Of a stretch of 64,000 nt of DNA, positions 35,777 to 48,800 are shown piece after piece (the first letter of the stretch is position 1; every line of letters starts with the position of its first letter). The notes below the pieces were generated by a model. It was given only the letters and a program-made list of their open reading frames with translations. It searched no databases and was not told where the DNA came from. The position numbers were made by a program, and so were the translations under genes. Location of the stretch: the NCBI GenBank assembly GCA_009761415.1, contig QUOL01000001.1, positions 2,914,001 to 2,978,000 on the forward strand, read 5' to 3'. This DNA comes from Sarcomyxa edulis. Lineage: Eukaryota; Basidiomycota; Agaricomycetes; Agaricales; Mycenaceae.

Positions 35777-35837
35777 CGACACGACTAACGACCAACTAAT
35801 TAGATAGAGGCGTTGTCTTCTTGGATCCCATCTTATC

Positions 35838-36882
35838 ATGCGTGGAGAAGTATGTGTCGGTTCTGCCTCTTTTCTTTCGTGAGTTCACACTTTCAAATTC
35901 ACCCGATCACTTCAACATGCTCACCGTGACCGTGCCAGCTTCACCGCGATGCTCCTCTTGATCTTCGTACATGCATGTCCAATCTCTTTTGTTCTTGTCT
36001 ATATCTAATCCTATCATAGGTGGGTCAAATCAACACCTCTACCATTCCTCGAGGAATCTCCATGGTCCGTTCTCACCTTGTTTGTTATCACTTTTGATCT
36101 GACTATGGACACCGTACATAGGCGAAGGTCAACGTCTCAGGATATGGGTGAGTGCCTTGATATTCCCACCGTTCAATATTGGCTGAACGCGTCGTGTCAG
36201 TGATGGACTGGCAAAAGCTACCAGCGACCAAATCGAAGGGCTATACACGACCAACGCCTCTGCTCCTCTCGAAGTCAGCGCTGGCCTCAGACAAATATAC
36301 GAATTCGGTCTATACTCTCACTGTGCCTATGTCGTCTCTTCGACGACTAATAAACTCTCGGGCATCTGCACGAACCACACAGTTGGAGACCAGTTCAGAC
36401 CTTACGACGCTATCACGCTAGACATGCTTCCCAACTATACTTCATTAACCTCCAACATCATCTTGGACACGACGTTCCGCGATTCGAGCTACCTGGGCTC
36501 GTCCTCGAAGGCGGCTTACTATATGTTGCTTATAGGTACCATTTGTGCCGGTCTGGCTATGCTGACGTTGGTCTTTCTCTTCTTTGTCTCTACACCATGT
36601 ACTGAACCCCATGCTTTCCCTTGCAGCGGCGTCGCCAAGCATACTCTGACATTCTTCGCATCCACCAGTTTCTCTATCATTGGCGCTCTTATGGTTCTGA
36701 TCGCAGCTAGCATCTGGACAGTCATTATCAAAAAGACGGAAGGCATAAACGCGTTTGTCTTCGGTGCTGTCTCTCCACAGGTACCTTTGGGTATCACAGT
36801 ATCGGTCGGTCCAGCATTATTCATGATCTGGGCCGCTTTTGCATGCCTGCTCGTGTCAATACTTCCGTATATGGTCAGGTAG
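35838..36882 (+). CDS. SUR7/PalI-family four-TM membrane protein
   Basis: Claudin-like membrane protein of the Sur7/Rim9(PalI) superfamily, known from eisosomes or the ambient-pH sensor. Exon 1 is 35838-35878 (MRGEVCVGSASFLS, donor gtgagt); exon 2 follows an acceptor at gtgccag and reads FTAMLLLIF, together making TM1. Short exons add GQINTSTIPRGISM and AKVNVSGYG. The last exon reads GLAKATSDQIEGLYTTNAS, the family motif YEFGLYSHCAYV with ICTNHTVGDQF, then TM2 (YYMLLIGTICAGLAMLTLVF), TM3 (STSFSIIGALMVLIAASIW) and TM4 (ALFMIWAAFACLLVSILPY). The exon 2 border is uncertain: gtacat or a GC donor after VH both keep frame. The C-terminal tail after TM4 is almost absent, unlike PalI. Confidence 0.83.
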
Positions 36883-37345
36883 GCCGGATTCGAACTGTAT
36901 ACCATCTACTTCGGATTACTGATAATATTGGGTAGCTGCTGCACATACCGAGGATAAATATACCAACCAATTCGATGCTGGTCATCCATCATACCTGAGA
37001 CTTCGCGTTCATGACGAGATACCCTCGTCATTGCAGTCCCATTCTTGGGATGTCATCACATGAACGGCTGCGGCGTAGCAGTATGAGAGGAGGGGGGACC
37101 GGCTAACGCTCATTTTGTGCGTGTAGAGAGCTCCGGTACGACGGAGAAACAATCTATCATCATAACTATGTAACGGACTCTTGAACGTTGCCTATACTTA
37201 TTTAACGGATGGCCTTCTTGGCTGATAAACCCCGGAGCTCTAGTTCACAATCTCCTGTAGAAACGAATATGACAAAACCACGGAATACAATGCAAGTAGA
37301 ACTGGCAGTAAAAATGACATACTCCTCTGGAATACTGGAACTATA
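36883..37345. other. 3' flank between SUR7-like gene and tRNA-Lys
   Basis: Nothing recognisable apart from the 3' end of the preceding gene and the 3' flank of the minus-strand tRNA. Confidence 0.4.
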
Positions 37346-37448
37346 GCCCACCGCGAGGGTCGAACTCGCAGCCTTCAGATCACAAGATGTGAATTCACCT
37401 GAACTCTTATTAAGAGTCTGACGCTCTATCCGATTGAGCTAGGCAGGC
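37346..37448 (-). tRNA. tRNA-Lys(CTT) with a 30-nt intron
   Basis: On the minus strand a complete cloverleaf can be folded. The acceptor stem GCCTGCC pairs with GGTGGGC (two G-U pairs). The D arm is GCTC-AATCGGAT-A-GAGC, the anticodon stem TCAGA/TCTGA with loop CTCTTAA, the variable loop AGGCT, and the T arm GCGAG-TTCGACC-CTCGC (A and B boxes for RNA polymerase III). Anticodon CTT gives lysine. A 30-nt intron sits one base 3' of the anticodon, the canonical position; its start (ATAAGAG) can pair with the anticodon loop CTCTTA, as pre-tRNA introns do. Confidence 0.93.
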
Positions 37449-37793
37449 GATGAAGGACGTTGCTTAAATGCTTTGAAGTCGCGCAGCCAGGCGCACCCTG
37501 GAGTCCAGACAATTCTGCGAAGCGCTCACCTGCGCTCATCCATCTGAATGAAATTCTTCCAGGTGCGGCCAGGTCTTTTCTACTCTGGGTTGTTCATATG
37601 ATTGTTGAGACCGAGGTGGTAGGTGGATTATCATTCTATTTAGTCGCGGAAGTCCATCCTTCAGTTGCTCTTGAGTCGTCTTGTCGCATTCTAACAACGG
37701 TCTTTATCATTGCTAGAAAGAAAACCAGGTTATTGATGCATCAGCGCCCATGATTAGCCATGAGTTGGTGTGTGAATTGTATGGGCGAAGAAG

Positions 37794-37800
37794 TATAAAG
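37794..37800 (+). promoter_or_regulatory. TATA box of the GH72 gene
   Basis: TATAAAG about 180 bases upstream of ATG 37977. A long pyrimidine tract (about 37862-37945, mostly C and T) fills the leader, typical of strongly expressed fungal genes. Confidence 0.45.
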
Positions 37801-37976
37801 AGGACACGGCTCCTCGAGGCCGTCCAAGGTCCAACTCTCCCGCCTGCTTCATAATTTTAATTCAAACCCCTTCCTCCCAACATCCACCACCTTCTCTTGC
37901 CCTCTTTTCCACTGTTCCCCCCCTCTCCTCTAATCCCTCTCGGTAGATACACCGTATAGTACTGCCAACGACTCTC

Positions 37977-39951
37977 ATGCGTACCTTTGCTGCGCTTCTC
38001 GCGGTTGCTACTGCGCTTTCCACCGGAGTGGAAGCAATTTCCAACGTCACCCGTGCGGGGAGATACCTTTACAACAGTGATGGCTCGCGTTTTTACATCA
38101 AGGGCGTGGCATACCAAGCCCAAGGTACGAACTCGCTCTTAGCCTCCAGAGTATTTCTCGCGTTGACAACGACCCGCCAGGTGCTGTCATCCCTAGCGCC
38201 GACAATGCGTTCCTCGAGCCTTCGACTTTCATCGACCCTCTAGCGGACGGCAGTGGTTGTACACGAGATCTTCCGTTCCTCCAACAGCTCGGGGTCAACA
38301 CTATCCGAGTGTACAGCGTAAACTCATCTCTTAACCATGACAGTTGCATGCAGACATTCAGTGCTGCTGGCATCTACACGGTGTGAGTATCTTCGCCCTC
38401 TTTCCCGCGTGAGGTAGTCTCAATAATTTGGTCTGTCAGTATCGACCTCTCCCTGCCTACCAATGGTTCTATCGACCGTACCTCCCCTTCTTGGTCTACC
38501 AATCTTCTCGACTTGTACATCGACAGCATCAACGCCTTTTCCACGTACGACAACGTTCTGGCTTTCAACGTAGGAAACGAGGTCATCAATGGTACCGATA
38601 ATACCGAAGTTGCTGCATACGTTAAAGCTGCCGCTCGGGATGTAAGATCATACTTGTGAGTCATCAGAAAGAAAACACTTCCACCTTGTAGCTCATGAAT
38701 ACGACAGAACCTCCAAGTCGATGAACACCCTCATTGGATATGCTGCTATTGATGGTTCTAACGATTGGCGCGACCCTCTTGCCAACTATCTTGGTTGCGA
38801 TGTTTCCGGTGATAATTCTGATGCAACTGCTATCGATCTATATGGTTTGAACAACTAGTGCGTTCCATTGTGGCTCTATGTAATATTACATACTGACCAT
38901 TCTTCAGCGAATGGTGCGGTGACTCGACCTTCCAAGACTCTTATGCCGGCGTCGAGGGTGCCTTTGCAGGACTCAACATTCCAGCCTACTTCAGCGAGTT
39001 CGGATGTATCACGTCCCCTCCCCGTCTCTGGACCGAAGTAGCTGCCCTCTTCAGCACCGACATGTCACCCGTTTGGTCCGGAGGTATCGCATTCAGCTAC
39101 TTCCCAGCTGAGAGTGCACAGGGCGAATTCGGCATGGTCACTATCTCTTCAGACGGTTCCTCTGTAACTACCAGCGACGACTTTACAAGATTGGCGGCCC
39201 AATATGGTAACGCGACAGGACCTAACTCTCCAAGCCAGAGCTCTGCCGGTACGACCAGCTACCCTTCATGCCCATCTCAGAACAGCACCTTCCTCGCTAG
39301 CACCACCCTTCCTCCTACTCCCAACGATGCTGCTTGCAATTGCTTAGAGAGCACGTTGACTTGCCGGTTCACTCCTCACACAGCTAACTACACGGATATC
39401 GTTGGTGTATTGATCGATACCGCTTGTGGTTTGCTTGGTCAGAACCAAGGAAACTGTGATGCTATTGGTGGTAATGGGTCGTCGGGAGTGTACGGCGCTG
39501 TTTCGGGTTGTGATCCCAGTGCGTTTGAGCCCCCCAATCTCGTCTTCTTCTGACGAACTATACACTGAAACTTCTTTCCCTTCCTCTAGCTATCAAGCTC
39601 TCGTTCGTAATGAGCCAATACTATGAAGCGACCGGCCGTCAAACCACGTCGTGTGATTTCGCTGGCAATGCAACAGTGAACCCTAACTCGCCTACCACAG
39701 CTTCAGCAGCCAACTCGGCTGCCAGCTCATGTCTCTCCAGTGCTTCTGCCACATTCACACCGACTTCACCTTCGAGTGGTAGTTCGTCAGGTTCCGGTTC
39801 GTCAGGCTCCTCTTCGTCCGGCTCGTCATCGTCCGGTAGCAGCGGAAGTGCGAACGGCGCCGTGGGTGTCTTCGCAGTGAGCAAAGCCATGTTCGGTATG
39901 GTTACGTTGGTTGTTGTTGGCATGGCCAGCGCTATGTGGACCTTGGCTTGA
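37977..39951 (+). CDS. 1,3-beta-glucanosyltransferase (GH72, Gas/Gel), GPI-anchored
   Basis: Cell-wall transglycosidase that elongates beta-1,3-glucan at the outer face of the plasma membrane. Signal peptide [22 protein letters not shown]72 landmarks: [27 protein letters not shown], the acid/base glutamate in [22 protein letters not shown] and the nucleophile in AYFSEFGC. A Cys-rich X8/CBM43 domain follows ([35 protein letters not shown] then [10 protein letters not shown]). A Ser/Gly-rich low-complexity linker (about 39775-39850) precedes a C-terminal hydrophobic segment ([16 protein letters not shown]) fit for GPI attachment. Five or six short introns. The X8 module places it in the Gas1/Gas2 subgroup. 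Confidence 0.95.
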
Positions 39952-40350
39952 TCACCCTCAAACTACAAGTTCAAAAGAGAAAAAGTATGTTGGGATTTGA
40001 TACTTTTCTGATGACGTTCTGTTGCTGTGGACCCCGGACATTTCTCGACTCGATTCTCATTCTATCCTATCAGACTAGTATCAGTATTAGTGGTATCTGC
40101 ATGTTATAACAAAGCCTCACTGGACTATATATCTTGCTCTTACTGCCCATTTTACCGTTCGTCCGCGAGTCGGCAAAATCGTTCAAGTGGTACTTCGGAC
40201 ATTGAAAAAACACCCCTGTCTCAAAAGTTCAAATTATTTCACCCGGGAGCGCGCGATATAGTTGACCACCAACCACCATCTCGTTTTTCACTGCTCCGTC
40301 TTTTTTTCCCTTTTCCTTTCTCTTTTATTTCCTCCCTAGAGCTTTCTTAA

Positions 40351-42423
40351 ATGCCTTCCTCACCACTTGCTACAGGGGCAAATCTTCGGCCTGACGATAA
40401 TTGGGGTCCTCCAGATGATCAGTCTATGGGCCCAGGAGGAAATGCCGGTACTAACGGGGTGTCTCTTCCGACTGACGAACAACACCTTGCGGCCACTGCG
40501 CGGAACTCTGAAAACCACGACTATCCACACCGGGGAGGGTCCAATGAAAGCGACGTCAGCGTCTCTGGTAGCAAAGGCGACACTTACCGCGAAAAGCAAG
40601 TCAAGGTGCTTAGGTCTCCTCTTCCCTTGTCTTTTGCGAACAATGAGAAACACGAAAGAGCCGTTGTTTCTGGAGTAGTCCTCCCTCACCCCCTGCCCCT
40701 ACCTCTTGCTACCCCCAGCCACACGCGCTTGTCTTTTTTTTTCTTCTCCCCATTCTTTCTTCTCCGTAATGTAATAAAAAAATCTGGGTGGGGCGCTAGC
40801 TTACTACGGCTCTTTGACTTGGGGGAACCGCTTCCGCTTTCTTCTGCCTCCTCTTTCTGCAATGTGTGTTACTCGAACTGGGTGTTTACTTTCTGCTGCG
40901 CAGCCGAACAAGGTCTATGTTGGTAGTCTGCCCGAACATACGCGTCAAGAGGACTTGCAGAGCTGCTTTGGAAAAATCGGTCACATTTTGAATATCGAAC
41001 TAAAGTATGTCCATTTTTATTCTTCTTTTCTGGCATTTCGCCTTTTTTATCAGTCGGCCTTTCATTTAACTGTCCTTTGTCAGGGTCGGATATGGATTTG
41101 TGGTATGTTACTTGCTTTTGGTTTGGTGGCTCGATTTTCCTAATCTTCTCTGTCCATTAGGAATTTGACACTAGAGAAGCTGCGGAAGAAAGCGTAGCAA
41201 AATATCATGAAGGTTATTTTATGGGAAACAAAATCCGCGTGGAACTATCTCATGGTGGTGGACGGACGGCAAAGTACTCTGGTGATCCTGGAGCTTGCTT
41301 CAAGTGTGGCCAACTTGGTCATTGGGCGAGGTTAGCTTGCACTTTCCATCTGTTCATTCCAACACATCTCATTGTAGCTGTCCTTACCAGGGAATGTCCT
41401 AATCAACCGGGAATGTGAGTGTCCTTACCCACTTTATCGTTCTTACTTGTGCTGAGTCATATATCTCAGGAATGGTGGATCGTCGTACCGCCGTACTCAA
41501 TACTCTGATGCACCCCTTATAGACCGGATTCAGTCTTCAGGCCATCCTTTACCTCCTCCAAGAGACTTGCCCTATCGCGAGGACTTTGCTTCGGGACGTT
41601 ACGCTCTTCCTCCCCCTCCTCGGGACTCTCGGGACTCTCGACATGCATATGACTACCCCATGCCACCCTCAGGCCGGGAACCACCTAGAAGGCCTCTCAC
41701 TCCTCCCAGAGATTATCGCGACTATCCTGCACCCCCTCCTCTTCCTCGCTCTCGCGATTATGATGATTACAGAAGGGCGCCACCTGTCCTAGCTGATCGG
41801 TATACTTCTCGCCTTTCTCCTGAGCCTCGGGGTCGCTACGCTCCTGATCCTTCTAGCTATCGTTATGGCCCGCCTCCGCCTTTGCCCGATGCCCTGCCTC
41901 GTGATTCGTATGATCGCTACGACAGGAGGCCGAGTGATAGGTATGCTCCGTATCCGCCGCCTGGTGCTAGGCCCAGATCGCCTGTCCCGTACGGTAGGCC
42001 TCGTGATGAGTTCGAAAGAGTCGCCCCACCTCGGTGAGGCTTCATCAATATCTCATTCGCATCCTTTGTTCCGAAACTAAACCTTTGCAAAGTGACTACC
42101 TTCCTCCGACCGAATTCCGTGGGCGACCAATCACACCGCCTCCCCCTCGTTATGTGGAGCGGTGAGTCTTTTTGTTTTGTTTGCGCGGATGAAAGAACTC
42201 GCACTCATATTCGGCCGCCTTTCTTACTAGCCGCCGTTCGGAAAGTCCCCCTCAGGTTCGCGCGCCACCTGCAGCAGCTCCGTTCGATGCACCCTACTCC
42301 GGCTTTGCTGGCAACGGCTATTCTGGTGTCTCTCCTGTAGCTGGCCCACCTCGCAGTGGCGGTCTCAGAGACTATTCTCGTGGCCGCGAGGAACTTGGCG
42401 GCGGTGGTTACAGAAGGAACTAG
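40351..42423 (+). CDS. SR-like splicing factor with RRM and CCHC zinc knuckle
   Basis: RNA-binding protein with the domain order of SRSF7/RSZ-type SR proteins. The first exon (ATG 40351, acidic/Ser-rich, ends REKQVK) is joined over a long pyrimidine-rich intron to NKVYVGSLPEHTRQEDLQ, the RRM start (RNP2 VYVGSL). RNP1 (GYGFVEF) is built from a 19-nt micro-exon at 41084-41102 plus the next exon. MGNKIRVELSHGGG ends the RRM. The zinc knuckle is CFKCGQLGHWA|RECPNQPG, split by an intron. The C-terminal 200 residues are rich in R, D, Y and P (RDYRDYP, RSRDYDDYR), an RD/RS-like domain with Pro runs, ending GGGGYRRN and TAG 42421-42423. The start codon is the least certain part. Confidence 0.87.
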
Positions 42424-42842
42424 CTCAGAAATCAAGACTAGAACGGAACGTCATTAAAAAAAGTAACTCAGTGCGGGGGCCCATCACCTTGCAATCTTGC
42501 CGGTCTCATTGTTGCTCCCCTCGATGTGCCTTACTAAACCCTCTCTAATCATACTCACCAGCCTTTTACAATCTACGAAGTACATTACTCTTTTTACCTT
42601 CGGTTTTGCATACGTTGTATCACCAGAGGATAAACATTTTTTCCCAAATTTTCGATCCGTTGCAAAACATTGTGATGATTTTTCAAGATTTTTCTGCAAA
42701 AGACATAGAACGGCGGCATCGCCTGGTTGTTGCTTAGGTGTGGCGTTAGATGGTATAAAGAAGTGAACATTTAGAGTCTCAAACATTCATGCATCATGAG
42801 ATTTTGGGTATAAAAACAAACACTCAAGATCCTACCCGGCGC
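42424..42842. other. Convergent 3' intergenic region
   Basis: Between the 3' ends of the SR protein gene (plus) and the ABC transporter gene (minus). Two opposite-strand frames near 42490-42780 look like shadows of AT-rich 3' sequence. No gene supported. Confidence 0.5.
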
Positions 42843-45800
42843 CTATTTAGCAACCTGGACAACTGTGCCTTCAGTCATGGCGTACAAGACATCTCTATCC
42901 TCTGACTCGTCTACGAGTCCACGAAGCGCTCCACTAGAATTCTTCAGCAGCTCCTTCGGACTGTCGAATTCCACCTATCGAAAGGGTCAGCTGCAAATAA
43001 TTTGTGTTCAGAAATGAGAAACCAACTCACGATACGACCCGCGTCCAAAACCATCTGTAATGATAGGGATAAGGAATGAGTTTTTACACCCAGGTCAGGT
43101 AACAAAGTATATGGCTTACAATCTTGTCAGCATCCATGATGGTCTGCAAACGATGCGCGACGGTGAATAGAGTTACATCCCTGCTTAATTCATTGCGGAG
43201 GGATGACTGGATAACTGCATCCGTTTTGTAATCTAATAGCACAATCAGTATTGTGTCTAACGATCAGAATGAATTCACCTACCTATAGCGGACGTGGCTG
43301 ATGTAAAATGGACAATGTTCAGAAGGTGTACCGACTGATATTGGGTCAAGAATTCGAACCTTCATCCAAGATGAGAAGCTTGCTTCCGCGCACGATTGCT
43401 CTGGCTAGAGCGAGGACCTGACGCTGACCGACAGATAGATTAGCCCCGCCACTCGCGATCGCGCTGTCGAGAATCAATTTCCCCTCGTCCATTTCGTTCT
43501 GGAGAGAAAAAAGGCCCGCAGATCGAAGAGCTGCGTTGAGGGTTGCGTCGTCGTACTGCGAAAACGGATCCAGGTTTTGTCTTAAGGAACCGCTGAGAAG
43601 CTCAGGCTACATATCATAGCGAAGGGTCAAATTAGAGGGATATGAATGGAGATTAATACTTACGACTTGTGGTATCTAGATAATAAGCAATAGGCTGAGA
43701 TACGAGAGGCCCATTGTCATGCAATGCACTCACGATGGTGATATTCGAACGTAGTGCGTCGAGATTCAGACTACTAGTGGGAATTCCGTCGTAGTATACT
43801 TCTCCTTCGGTGAAGATACACCTCAAAAGAGAAAGAGTCAATGAGCTCTGAGACGCAGGATCAGTACAAATATAGGCATTTGAAAGTTCTTTACCCACCT
43901 TCCCAGACCCAGTACGCCCGACTACGGATGCTATAGGTCAGAGATAAGCGCTCATTGCAAGAGTCTCACTCACCGACACCAACTCGCTGACCGGATTCGA
44001 TATGGAAAGAGATATCTTCGAGCACTTTAGGGCCGTCCTACATAAATATGTTGATTGACGGTCCCTCGATAGAGAGAAAAGACACTCACTGGGGAATAAC
44101 GAGCAGACAATTTCTCGACACGAAGATCACCACTAGAAGGCCAATAAGCCGGGGGTACACCACCTTCCGTTGGTTTCGGTTCTTGTTCTATGTGAATATA
44201 CGCTTGTATACGTTCCAAACTGTATCCCAATGAGACAGTATATTACAGAAGTGCGCAGCATATCTGACATACCTGTTGCCTGCGAAGTGTCAAAACCTTT
44301 CATGAGTTAGGCCAAGAATGACACATGAAGCGGTTTACCTTGGACTTCAAACTCATTGAGGATTCTAATCCAGCCCAGGATCAGATTCCTGAATGAAACT
44401 GATAGGTGTCAGAAGCTTAGAAAGCAGGGTAGATGGGATTAATTCACCAGCCATGTTGAGGGAGAAGCCAATGTTGCTGGATGACTCCCATTGCCCATAG
44501 ACTAGATATGCAGCCAGGGCGGCAAGAAAAGATCCAGTGATTACATCCAGACGGATAGAAACCCAACTGATTATGTATGTCAGGGCCAGAATGCTATACG
44601 ATATGCAATGATAAGATTCACCGATTCAGATTATAGAAAGTCCTTCCTGCTCGTGAATAACGATCTATCCGTTCTTGAGTTTCGAGCGTGAATTTTTTCT
44701 CCGCACCATAGGCCCGGATGGAGGCTGGTTTCGTGGGAAACCATCAACTACATATGGACCAGCAGACCAGGGGGATGGAGCTTACTTATTCCTGTGATAG
44801 CTGCTCCGAAACTGACATCGCCAGAGATGAGAGGATGCAGATAACAGGTTTAAGATGGAACATGGGCTCACTGTGCAAGCACGGGGGCTTTAGAGTTCGA
44901 CATCTCTCGTTTTACGGAGAGCTGTGCTTTCATGTAGATTTGTCCACATAGTCCTCCGATGAAAAACATGACAAGACCAGGAAACAAGAATATCGGAGTG
45001 ATGATGACAACCGCTGAAAACTTGGTCACGAGCACTAAAGTGAGTTCTGCGACCCAGCTGAAACCATCTGCGATTGGACCATCGACTAGAAAAAGGATGT
45101 TCAGTCATTGGAATGTTTAGCGAGGAAATTGAGGTAGATACCGGCTCGAATATCTTCCGTGCATCTATATTGATTGAGTGATCGAGACGTATAGAGACAA
45201 TTCTTGCTCAATGGCATACCTTGCTATAACGCGCGATGTCGGGGTAGTGTCAAGCCATCTATCGATGTAAATGAGCATAAATTGAGGTTATAGGCATCAT
45301 ATGATTCGCACCTGAAGGTTGACCCTAATATGGATTCTACGAGCCGCCTATGTATTGTTCGTGATGCTCTCAAGCTTCCATATACATACACGATCCACAG
45401 ACCGGCGTGCACGGGAAAGCCGAGACACAACAAGGCAGCTGGATACGAAACACATTAGCAGAGCAAACTACAACAGACCAGTACTCACCATAGCCGCCTA
45501 CATAACTAACCCGACATGATGCATTAGTGGGAACTCGAGTTCGACTATCTGAACACAACCTCACCGTAAGACATGAACTTCTGATGCCGGATGATTTTCG
45601 TATTGCGATGCCCAATAACCCAAGAACCACGTCTGGAATGTCATGAAGATATCGCTGACAACCAGACCACCCAAGAATGCGAAGAAAAATAGAAAGATGT
45701 GATTTCCGCCCAGACCATAAATATACATCTTCACTGTCGACGATAATAAATTTGACGCTCAAAGATCAGAAATGGAAGATACGTACCTGCGCTCCAACTG

Positions 45801-48800
45801 ACATGACCAACAGGGATTTCCTCCGCCATGATCAGCTTTCCTTTGTCTTTAGCTTCATCTAATATTGGAGCGGAAGCTATATCTTCTTCTTCCTTATCGA
45901 GGGTTTCTTGATCCTTTGTCAATTCGGTCGCCAGCACCTTATCATGGGCTATCACATCGGATATGGAACCTCTGCTTGAGATAGTCCCATCTACGGCCAG
46001 AGATACAACGAAGTGGGCAATGGGTCTGACTAGCGCAACATTGTGTGTCTGAAAACCGATGCATCAGAAATACAAATACGAGGGTTCTCACTATAAGAAG
46101 TACAACTCACTACTAATACAACGGTCCTGCCTTTGATTAAGTCTCCGGCGAAGCACTTTTCGACGATCCACTTGGCCGTATGAACGTCTAATGCAGCAAA
46201 TATATCGTCTAAGAGTAGAATTCCAGCCGACGAGTAGATTGCTCGAGCAAGTGTGATCCGAGCCTATAGAACGAAATGAGACAGCGTTACATTGACCATC
46301 AAGACCATCACCTTTTGTCCGCCTGAAAGAGTTAGCCCCTTTTCTCCGACCTCTGTCAGATCCCCAGCATTGAACAATGACAGATCACGTTCCAAGCAGC
46401 ACTGATATAACACTGGTGTAGTCATCAGCACGTGTCACACTTCAAAGACATACTTGAGACTCGCGACCATTACACGCACCTTTTTGGTACCGTGCCTCGT
46501 CGTAAGGCGTGCCGAAAAGAATGTTTTCTTTGATGGTCTCATTGAGCACCCAGGATTCCTGAGCAGCATAAGCAATTCCGTCTTCTCGTGGAAGATTATA
46601 CCACGATGTAGGCTTGGATGGAATGAAGTGCAGCTCCCCTGTGCAAGTCCGAGCCTCTGAGTACGAAAAGATAAACTGACACAAAGCACTACTTGCCTAG
46701 TAAGGCCATCAGCATCGACGTTTTGCCTGAACCGGTGGGGCCGATTATCAGATTGATCAACCCCCGTTGGAACAGAAGCTCGTCCTCAATTTTGAGAAGG
46801 AAATTACGCTTAGAGGGAGTCATTGTACCGTCAGTGTCATTCGACCATGCAAACGACGCATCACAGAAACCGATAGAGTCGCGAATAGCCTCCCGTGTAT
46901 CGTCGGGGAGGAGGTCGGCAACAGGTTCTTTCTTCGAATATATGTCCAACAGCTCTGTCTGCAATGTGGGGTATAGGCAATTAGTATATTGAAACTGGTA
47001 ACAAATTGAAGTGCATACATTTCGTAGGAATTCATCGAGACGATCCAAAGAAACCTTTCCTTGAATAGAGGAAGTCACCATACTAAAGCCCATATGGATC
47101 TGACCGCGAACCATGTCAAAAACGGTGACAGAACTGAATACTATGGAGGCGTTGAGGCTTCTTTTCATAATGAGTGTCTGTAGAATTTTCAGTAGAGCAT
47201 CCGATATCAGAAGTCTGATACTGACACTACACAAGGGAATCAGCTTTTGGGAAAACAAGAGATTAACGAGGGTACTAACAAGGTGGTATAGGTAGCCAGC
47301 ATAGTGATCGTTGGTATCAAGAGGCTGCAGATATGTATTAGCAGGTTCCACAGAGAGAGCAGAGTATTGGCCTACTTCAACATAGCGTTAGTAATGTCAA
47401 GCACTGAGCGCTTCCAGACCCAAAGGAGCTCTTCATCTCGTTTTTCCGCAACTTTTGCGTCCATCTTGCTCTCCCAACCAAAGTATTTGATCATTCGGAG
47501 AAGATTCATGACTGAAATACGCATCAGCGAATGGCGAATATCTATAGCTTCCTGATACTGACTTTCGGTAACGACCTGAACTCTCGCATCGGTCTTTTTC
47601 ATTGTAACACGTTGTACACTCTGGATGCGTTTTGCTATATAGCCTGGGACTGGGAACAGGATGCAGATAGTCGCTAAGGCCACGAACGCGCTGGAATCGA
47701 GAGGAGAATTTCAACAAAATCACACGAAGAGCAAAACAGACCACTCACGCCCATCCCAAAAGAGCGTATAAGAAGATGATACAAAGAGCGATCTGCAAAG
47801 GTATTGCCACCAAGACAAATATGAAGTTGCGGCCATCTACGATATTGCCCATGTCGGTGGTGACCAGATTATTTATCTTGCCTGTCAAGTTATGTGCGTC
47901 AACGTGCTCCTTAGGTTTGGGTTCTGGTGCTTTGGGAGGCTCGGGGGTGGGTACGCGGTTCACGATTGTCGAAGTCGACGCTACATCAGAGCTGGGACTT
48001 GGAGAGGTGGCATTGCGATCTGTAGCTTTCGACTGAGCGTTATTTTCGCTCGCTGATTCCTCCGCGAGAGTGTCGTCAGAAGCAGGAGTCGCATCAATGG
48101 CAGTCGGTCTTTCAGGAGTCGGAGTGCTAGCCGACGTCTCAGCTTTCATACGGATTCGAAGTGAATGCTCGAAGACAAGTTGAGTCAGCAGAGATTGAGT
48201 CTGTACGACAAGTCGGGTCTGAGGACAAGAAAAAAATAATCTGGGTCAATGGGATGTGTATCGTTCCGTACGCGTGGCACGTACCCCGATGAATATGAAC
48301 CATTGGAAAGCCATTGAAGCGGACATGGGTCCCAGAACAAGCCAAACAATCCACACCCATGGGCGCACCACGGCTCCTTCGCCTCGTGTCTCAATATAGC
48401 TGTAGACCGACAATGAATATGAAAGGAATCGGTCGGGCATCGGAGCACTTACTTCAATAGTCTGTTAACTCCTAGAGGAGACACGAATGTCGAACAAACA
48501 TAAACGATCAGCGAGATACACAATAGGATATAGTCCCATCGGAAAACCTGAAGAAGGTCAAAGAAGATGTGTCTCTGCTTGGGTCTCTTGGTGGGATCCA
48601 GATACTGAGAGAAGTGCGAAGATAAGCCTCGTTGATCAGGTTCGTGAGGAGAGAAGCCATACCGAGAAGCCTCTATTCTTTAAATTCACAGCAAAATCAC
48701 CATCAGGTAGAGGAGGTAGCTGATCATGAGGAAGGTGAGGGACTTTCCATGCCGCCCAAATGATAGGATCCAAGAAGAAGTAGAAACATAGGGACAAAAA

